A stretch of DNA of 9,421 nt from Chitinophagales bacterium (GTDB taxonomy: Bacteria; Bacteroidota; Bacteroidia; Chitinophagales; JAHDHT01), in NCBI GenBank assembly GCA_020631175.1, contig JAHDHT010000019.1:20395-29815 (forward strand), given 5' to 3'. The position numbers and the translations under genes were made by a program. Below the pieces are notes generated by a model. That model saw nothing but the letters and a program-made list of their open reading frames with translations, was not told where the DNA came from and made no database searches. Shown here one piece after another: positions 6,325 through 9,421 of this stretch (position 1 is its first letter; the number at the start of each line of letters is the position of its first letter).

Positions 6325-6469
6325 GTGTCAAGCTCAAATTCAAATTTATTTGTAGCGCGATACTTTGTAGCACTGATAGCATTAGTTTTCAGTTTTAGGT
6401 GCGAGGTTTAAGGAGCGGGGCTAATAGAATTTCAAATCTCAAATCTACAATTTCAAATAGAAAGATCCT
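6325..6469. other. Non-coding stretch with short direct repeats
   Basis: I see no gene in the region between tag and the sugar transferase. It is a patchwork of short repeats: TTTGTAGC at 6349-6356 and again at 6364-6371 (period 15), TTTCAAAT at 6430-6437 and 6451-6458 with CAAATCT-type copies between, and CAAGTGTCAAGCTCAAATTC near 6321-6342. A purine-rich GGAGCGGGG lies at about 6412-6420. The ATTTGTAG at 6348-6355 resembles the left end of the 31-bp palindromic repeats, but the rest does not match. Confidence 0.5.
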
Positions 6470-6519
6470 TCGCTTCGCTCAGGACGACCTGCGGTCGCTT
6501 CGCTCAGGATGACCTGCGG
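6470..6519. repeat. 25-bp tandem repeat next to the sugar transferase stop
   Basis: Two adjacent units, 6470-6494 and 6495-6519, differ at one of 25 positions. Each begins TCGCTTCGCTCAGGA and ends GACCTGCGG. Each unit with its flank forms a 5-3-5 dyad: CGACC-TGC-GGTCG at 6485-6497 and TGACC-TGC-GGTCA at 6510-6522. The second dyad contains, on the minus strand, the TGA stop of the sugar transferase. From memory, the GATCCTTCGCTTCGCTCAGG segment resembles widespread intergenic dyad repeats in many bacterial genomes; I have not checked this. Confidence 0.85.
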
Positions 6520-7935
6520 TCACTTCCCTTTACCCTGGAAAATAATCAACAGCGTATAAATCATGATTTTAAAATCGATCGCCAATGACATGTTTTCGAT
6601 ATAGATTAAATCATATTGCATGCGCTCAATCATTTCGTCTACATTTTCAGCATAACCGAATTTTACCATGCCCCAACTTGTAATTCCGGGTTGTACTTTT
6701 TTTAGATGATGATAAGCTGGTGCCACTTCCGTTATTTTGTCAATAAAATATTGACGTTCCGGTCTTGGACCTACCAATGACATATCCCCTTTCAATACAT
6801 TAAAAAATTGAGGGATTTCATCCAACCTCCATTTACGCATTACCTTACCCCATTTTGTAATTCGGGGATCATCTTTACTGCTCAGAGCCGGACCGTGTTT
6901 TTCAGCATCAGTAAACATAGACCGGAATTTAATAATGTTAAATGGTTTGCCTTTTAATCCAACTCGTTCCTGTTTATAGAATATTGGTCCGTCAGAAGAT
7001 AATCTCACCCGAATGGCTACAAATAAATACAACCATGAAAAAGTAATCAGTACAGCAGCAGAAGCAAGAATGTCAATGAGACGTTTAATATACTTTTGCC
7101 ATTTCGGCATTCCTTCCGGAAAAATTTCAATTAAAACAGCTCCGATAACATTATTCATTTTTACCGATCCGCTTAAAATATCATACATCGCCGGAATGAT
7201 TTTTATCACTACATCTTCACCGGCGAGATTATTAATTATTTTATTTAATTTTTGATGCTGTGAAGTTTCAACTGCTAATATTACTTCATCGATATTGTAT
7301 TTGTCAATTATCGTTTTGATGGATTCAGCCTGACCTAATTTTGGTAAATGACTTTCCATTTCAGGATGATCCTGATTTAAGACATCCACATATCCAACAA
7401 AATTATATCCTAAAGAATAATCAAGACCTTGAATACTTTGATATAATTTTAATGCACGTTGATTAGCCCCTATGATTACCGTCTCATATCCCACCAATCG
7501 TTTTTCCAATTGTCGTTTTGCCCGGTGCAGAATATTTATCCGTCCAATAAAAGTGAAAACAAAATGAAATAGAAAAAGAGAAAATATAAGGCTGTAATAC
7601 TTTTTATAATTACTTACAAAATCATCCAGCAGTAAAGCAAAAAAGATAATCGTTACTCCGATCAGACTATGAAAAAATGTTTTACCCAATTCATTAAAAC
7701 GGGATTTACGATAAACATCGGTGTATGTTCCTGCTAATGCGTATAAGATGACCCAGCAAACAGGAAGTATCAGCACTCCAATAAAGAAATTCGAATCTCT
7801 CATATAAAAGAGATCAACCGGCATACCTTCAATGTAAAACTTTCGAAAAGCGAAAAAGCAGGTCCATGCCAACATGGCCATCAGCCAGTCGGTAATCAAG
7901 TAAGTTAATATGCCAATTCGTTTAACCTGTTGCAT
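6520..7935 (-). CDS. Polyprenyl-phosphate sugar-1-phosphate transferase (WcaJ-like)
   Basis: Integral inner-membrane enzyme of 471 residues that transfers a hexose-1-phosphate from a nucleotide sugar to undecaprenyl phosphate, the first step of exopolysaccharide or O-antigen repeat-unit assembly. Four N-terminal membrane segments lie near residues 9-30, 48-70, 86-104 and 113-131. A nucleotide-binding-like domain follows (VIIGANQRALKLY, 153-165, to about 250). A hydrophobic re-entrant segment (about 285-307) leads into the C-terminal catalytic domain, with QERVGLKGKPFNIIKFRSM (322-340), LDEIPQFFNVLKGDMSLVGP (371-390) and PGITSWGMV (416-424). This is the full architecture of the WcaJ family. 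The sugar (often glucose or galactose) cannot be told. The ATG at 7935 lies 55 bp after the lipoprotein gene, with a -7 box and a GGAAGGA sequence in the gap. It ends in a TGA inside a tandem repeat. Confidence 0.94.
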   Translation of the reverse strand: MQQVKRIGILTYLITDWLMAMLAWTCFFAFRKFYIEGMPVDLFYMRDSNFFIGVLILPVCWVILYALAGTYTDVYRKSRFNELGKTFFHSLIGVTIIFFALLLDDFVSNYKKYYSLIFSLFLFHFVFTFIGRINILHRAKRQLEKRLVGYETVIIGANQRALKLYQSIQGLDYSLGYNFVGYVDVLNQDHPEMESHLPKLGQAESIKTIIDKYNIDEVILAVETSQHQKLNKIINNLAGEDVVIKIIPAMYDILSGSVKMNNVIGAVLIEIFPEGMPKWQKYIKRLIDILASAAVLITFSWLYLFVAIRVRLSSDGPIFYKQERVGLKGKPFNIIKFRSMFTDAEKHGPALSSKDDPRITKWGKVMRKWRLDEIPQFFNVLKGDMSLVGPRPERQYFIDKITEVAPAYHHLKKVQPGITSWGMVKFGYAENVDEMIERMQYDLIYIENMSLAIDFKIMIYTLLIIFQGKGK

Positions 7936-7964
7936 CTATCTGCTATCCTTCCATAAACGGGATG

Positions 7965-7972
7965 CAAATATA
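7965..7972 (-). promoter_or_regulatory. -7 box upstream of the sugar transferase
   Basis: TATATTTG on the minus strand fits TAnnTTTG and lies 29 nt before the ATG at 7935. No TTG occurs at the correct distance upstream. GGAAGGA, 10 nt before the ATG, resembles a Shine-Dalgarno sequence, which is uncommon in this phylum. The gene may have its own promoter in addition to read-through from the lipoprotein gene. Confidence 0.4.
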
Positions 7973-7990
7973 AACAAGCAGAATTGATAT

Positions 7991-8845
7991 TTATTCTTCG
8001 TAGATCAGCTTGATATTATCCCAATAGTAATCTGCACTACTTAAACTGTCAATCAGGAAGCCGCTAAAGGCAACATTGTAGCTATCAGCACCTACTTCAT
8101 TTACCAAAGCAGACAGTGGGATATAGATTTTACGCCATTCACTTTTAGGACCTATATTCAATGCGCCCACCGTAATCGGTGGATTATTCTCAATATTAGC
8201 AGTCATTCCGACCGTTAATGCACTTTCATTATAAAAGTCCATTTCTATGTAGATATCATTATCACCCGACGGTAATTCATAGGTTTCTATACTCCGGATT
8301 TCAAATTCCGGATTGAGTTCATCTGCTGTAAATTTAAGCGATCGTGTGCCTTCAAAGACTTCTCCGGGTTCTGATGTCGCCAGTAATTGACCGGTACTTT
8401 CAACTACAACAAAATTGTTTGCCTGGTCGAAGTCGCTGATCATCGCAAAAACAAGGTCGCTTTTATATTCAATTGTTGCAGTAACATGCACCGTTTCTCC
8501 TTCAACGAAGTTAACCGTCATCGTATCTGAAGTAACAAAGGGATATGCACCACGATTACCACTTTGATTATTATTCTTGATGCCTGCAAAAACACTGATA
8601 CCAGAAGTTCCGAGATCTAAAACCGGAATTTCAGAAGGCAATGGAAAAACACCTGCGGACTGATTATTGACGAATACCCATGTATCGCTAAAGCCATGTG
8701 TACTGCTTCCTTCCGTGGCAGGATTGGCATCGACAATAATTTCATCTATCACTAAAATTGCTGGATTGATTTCATCAGGATTGATGATATCGCATGCACC
8801 AAAAAGGAGACTAATTACAATAATGGAAAAAAACCATTGCTTCAT
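7991..8845 (-). CDS. Lipoprotein of unknown function with a beta-rich C-terminal domain
   Basis: This 284-residue protein has a signal peptidase II signal: basic start MKQ, hydrophobic core WFFSIIVISLLF, and lipobox LFGAC with acylated C18. It is therefore predicted to be membrane-anchored and exposed outside the cytoplasm. Residues about 19-130 resemble an Ig-like or beta-sandwich region (ILVIDEIIVDANPATEG, TVNFVEGETVHVTATIEY). Residues about 135-284 look like a jelly-roll typical of carbohydrate-binding domains: FEGTRSLKF, IYIEMDFYNES, EWRKIYIPLSAL, and a closing YYWDNIKLIYEE. I do not recognise the family; the domain descriptions come from sequence texture. The gene starts 15 bp after the oxidoreductase stop, with its ATG inside a hairpin, and precedes the sugar transferase by 55 bp. 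A role in surface polysaccharide is suggested by context only. Confidence 0.8.
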   Translation of the reverse strand: MKQWFFSIIVISLLFGACDIINPDEINPAILVIDEIIVDANPATEGSSTHGFSDTWVFVNNQSAGVFPLPSEIPVLDLGTSGISVFAGIKNNNQSGNRGAYPFVTSDTMTVNFVEGETVHVTATIEYKSDLVFAMISDFDQANNFVVVESTGQLLATSEPGEVFEGTRSLKFTADELNPEFEIRSIETYELPSGDNDIYIEMDFYNESALTVGMTANIENNPPITVGALNIGPKSEWRKIYIPLSALVNEVGADSYNVAFSGFLIDSLSSADYYWDNIKLIYEE

Positions 8846-8865
8846 AGCGTAAAAATACGCTTATG
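8843..8865 (-). promoter_or_regulatory. Intercistronic hairpin spanning a stop and a start codon
   Basis: On the minus strand arm AGCGTA (8861-8856), loop TTTT and arm TACGCT (8851-8846) form 6 bp. After one bulged A (8862), CAT (8865-8863) pairs with ATG (8845-8843) for 3 more. The upstream stop TAA (8863-8861) is in the 5' arm and the lipoprotein start ATG is the end of the 3' arm. The structure could make lipoprotein translation depend on ribosomes finishing the oxidoreductase gene. It has no following T-tract, so it is not a terminator. Confidence 0.5.
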
Positions 8866-9421
8866 AAACCAAAGTATTCAAACTAATCTTATGTAAAATG
8901 CAATTGGCTAGTTCAATCGACCGGTAACCGTCGATGATTGGCACCCGTGTTTCAGTGTCATTAATAATTGCATCTGCGAAATCACTCAATTCCATCTGAA
9001 TGGCATTTGTTTCAGGAATTTCAGGTGCTTCCATGTAGATATATTTCTTTTCATACAAGCCGCCGGTTTCAATTTCTAGAGGTGTCATTCCATTGTCTAA
9101 AGGATGATCGCTCAGGCTGATAATCTGACTTTCTTTTGACAAAAAGTCGAGGCTGATATAAGCATCACGTTGAAAAATGCGCATTTTTCGCATCTTCTTC
9201 ATCGATACTCTGCTTGCCGTTAAGTTAGCAACACATCCGTTATCAAACTCTATTCGTGCATTAGCAATATCAGGCGTGTTACTGATGATAGCCACACCGT
9301 TTGCCTGTACTCGTTTCGTATGAGATTTAACCATACTTAAAACAATGTCTATGTCATGAATCATTAAATCCAAAATTACGGCAACATCCGTTCCGCGTGG
9401 ATTAAAAGCTGCTAAGCGATG
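8861..9421 (-). CDS. Gfo/Idh/MocA-family oxidoreductase, C-terminal part (partial)
   Basis: The frame is open to the right edge of the window, so only the last 186 codons are present; the visible protein starts HRLAAFNPRGTDVAVILD. The stretch LDLMIHDIDIVLSM carries the Asp and His expected at the active site of this NAD(P)-dependent sugar and inositol dehydrogenase family. It is followed by the C-terminal beta-sheet domain (ARIEFDNGCVANLTASRVSM, AYISLDFLSKESQI) and the final helices (MELSDFADAIIND, RSIELANCILHKI). The N-terminal Rossmann domain with the EKP motif would lie outside. A TTG at 9373 could be read as a start, but it falls in the middle of the conserved active-site region and is not the true one. 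The gene is upstream of the lipoprotein and sugar transferase genes on the same strand. The substrate is unknown; a nucleotide-sugar or sugar dehydrogenase role fits the context. Confidence 0.88.
   Translation of the reverse strand, partial: HRLAAFNPRGTDVAVILDLMIHDIDIVLSMVKSHTKRVQANGVAIISNTPDIANARIEFDNGCVANLTASRVSMKKMRKMRIFQRDAYISLDFLSKESQIISLSDHPLDNGMTPLEIETGGLYEKKYIYMEAPEIPETNAIQMELSDFADAIINDTETRVPIIDGYRSIELANCILHKISLNTLVS

Noticed and set aside
7013..7255. Plus-strand frame inside the sugar transferase gene (80 residues)
   Set aside because: Antisense to a conserved enzyme, with no supporting signal.
8667..8852. Plus-strand frame opposite the lipoprotein N-terminus (61 residues)
   Set aside because: It overlaps the signal peptide and N-terminal coding region of the lipoprotein and shows no motif of its own.
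9371..9373. TTG start for a 170-residue oxidoreductase
   Set aside because: The frame stays open to the window edge and the upstream codons encode conserved family sequence ending in the active-site region, so the gene is simply cut by the window.

Overview
The window looks like chromosomal DNA from a member of the Bacteroidota, probably near the Cytophagales or Flavobacteriales, though the order is a guess. The DNA is AT-rich. Several starts lack a Shine-Dalgarno sequence and instead lie downstream of TAnnTTTG boxes, the -7 element typical of this phylum. The protein repertoire fits: a mitochondrial-type aconitase, a short SPII lipoprotein and a WcaJ-like sugar transferase. I see no mobile element genes, no tRNA or rRNA, no CRISPR array and no obvious defence system. 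All recognisable genes look intact except the last, which runs off the right edge.

Layout. At 1-190 there are three 32-bp tandem repeats and a rho-independent terminator. At 191-2458 (minus) lies aconitase. A 198-bp divergent region carries the aconitase promoter and a -7 box for the plus-strand genes. At 2657-4274 (plus) an eight-segment membrane protein and an ABC ATPase overlap by 8 bp, followed by a GNAT acetyltransferase whose start I place at 4353. This gene converges on a minus-strand cassette running from 6282 down to 4884: DNA-3-methyladenine glycosylase I (tag), a PhnB-like VOC protein joined to it by an ATGA overlap, and a second VOC protein. At 6520-9421 (minus) is a cell-surface carbohydrate group. 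In transcription order it is a Gfo/Idh/MocA oxidoreductase (partial), an SPII lipoprotein of unknown function, and a polyprenyl-phosphate sugar-1-phosphate transferase that would begin lipid-linked glycan assembly.

How the genes work together. Aconitase is a stand-alone TCA-cycle gene with its own promoter and terminator. The membrane protein and ATPase probably form one exporter or ABC-2-like complex. tag and the VOC genes may form a small repair or detoxification operon. The three right-hand genes suggest a sugar-modifying dehydrogenase, a surface lipoprotein and the initiating transferase of an exopolysaccharide or O-antigen-like pathway.

The least explained structure is non-coding. A 31-bp palindromic element occurs twice (4858-4888 and 5277-5307, 27/31 identical) and supplies the TAG stop codons of three genes. 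A different 25-bp tandem repeat (6470-6519) abuts the sugar transferase, and its palindrome supplies that gene's TGA stop. A hairpin at 8843-8865 has the oxidoreductase stop codon in one arm and the lipoprotein start codon in the other. A TGACC-N3-GGTCA dyad sits inside the aconitase promoter. I found no clear evidence of a wholly new multi-gene system. The stop-codon-associated repeats are the best lead.
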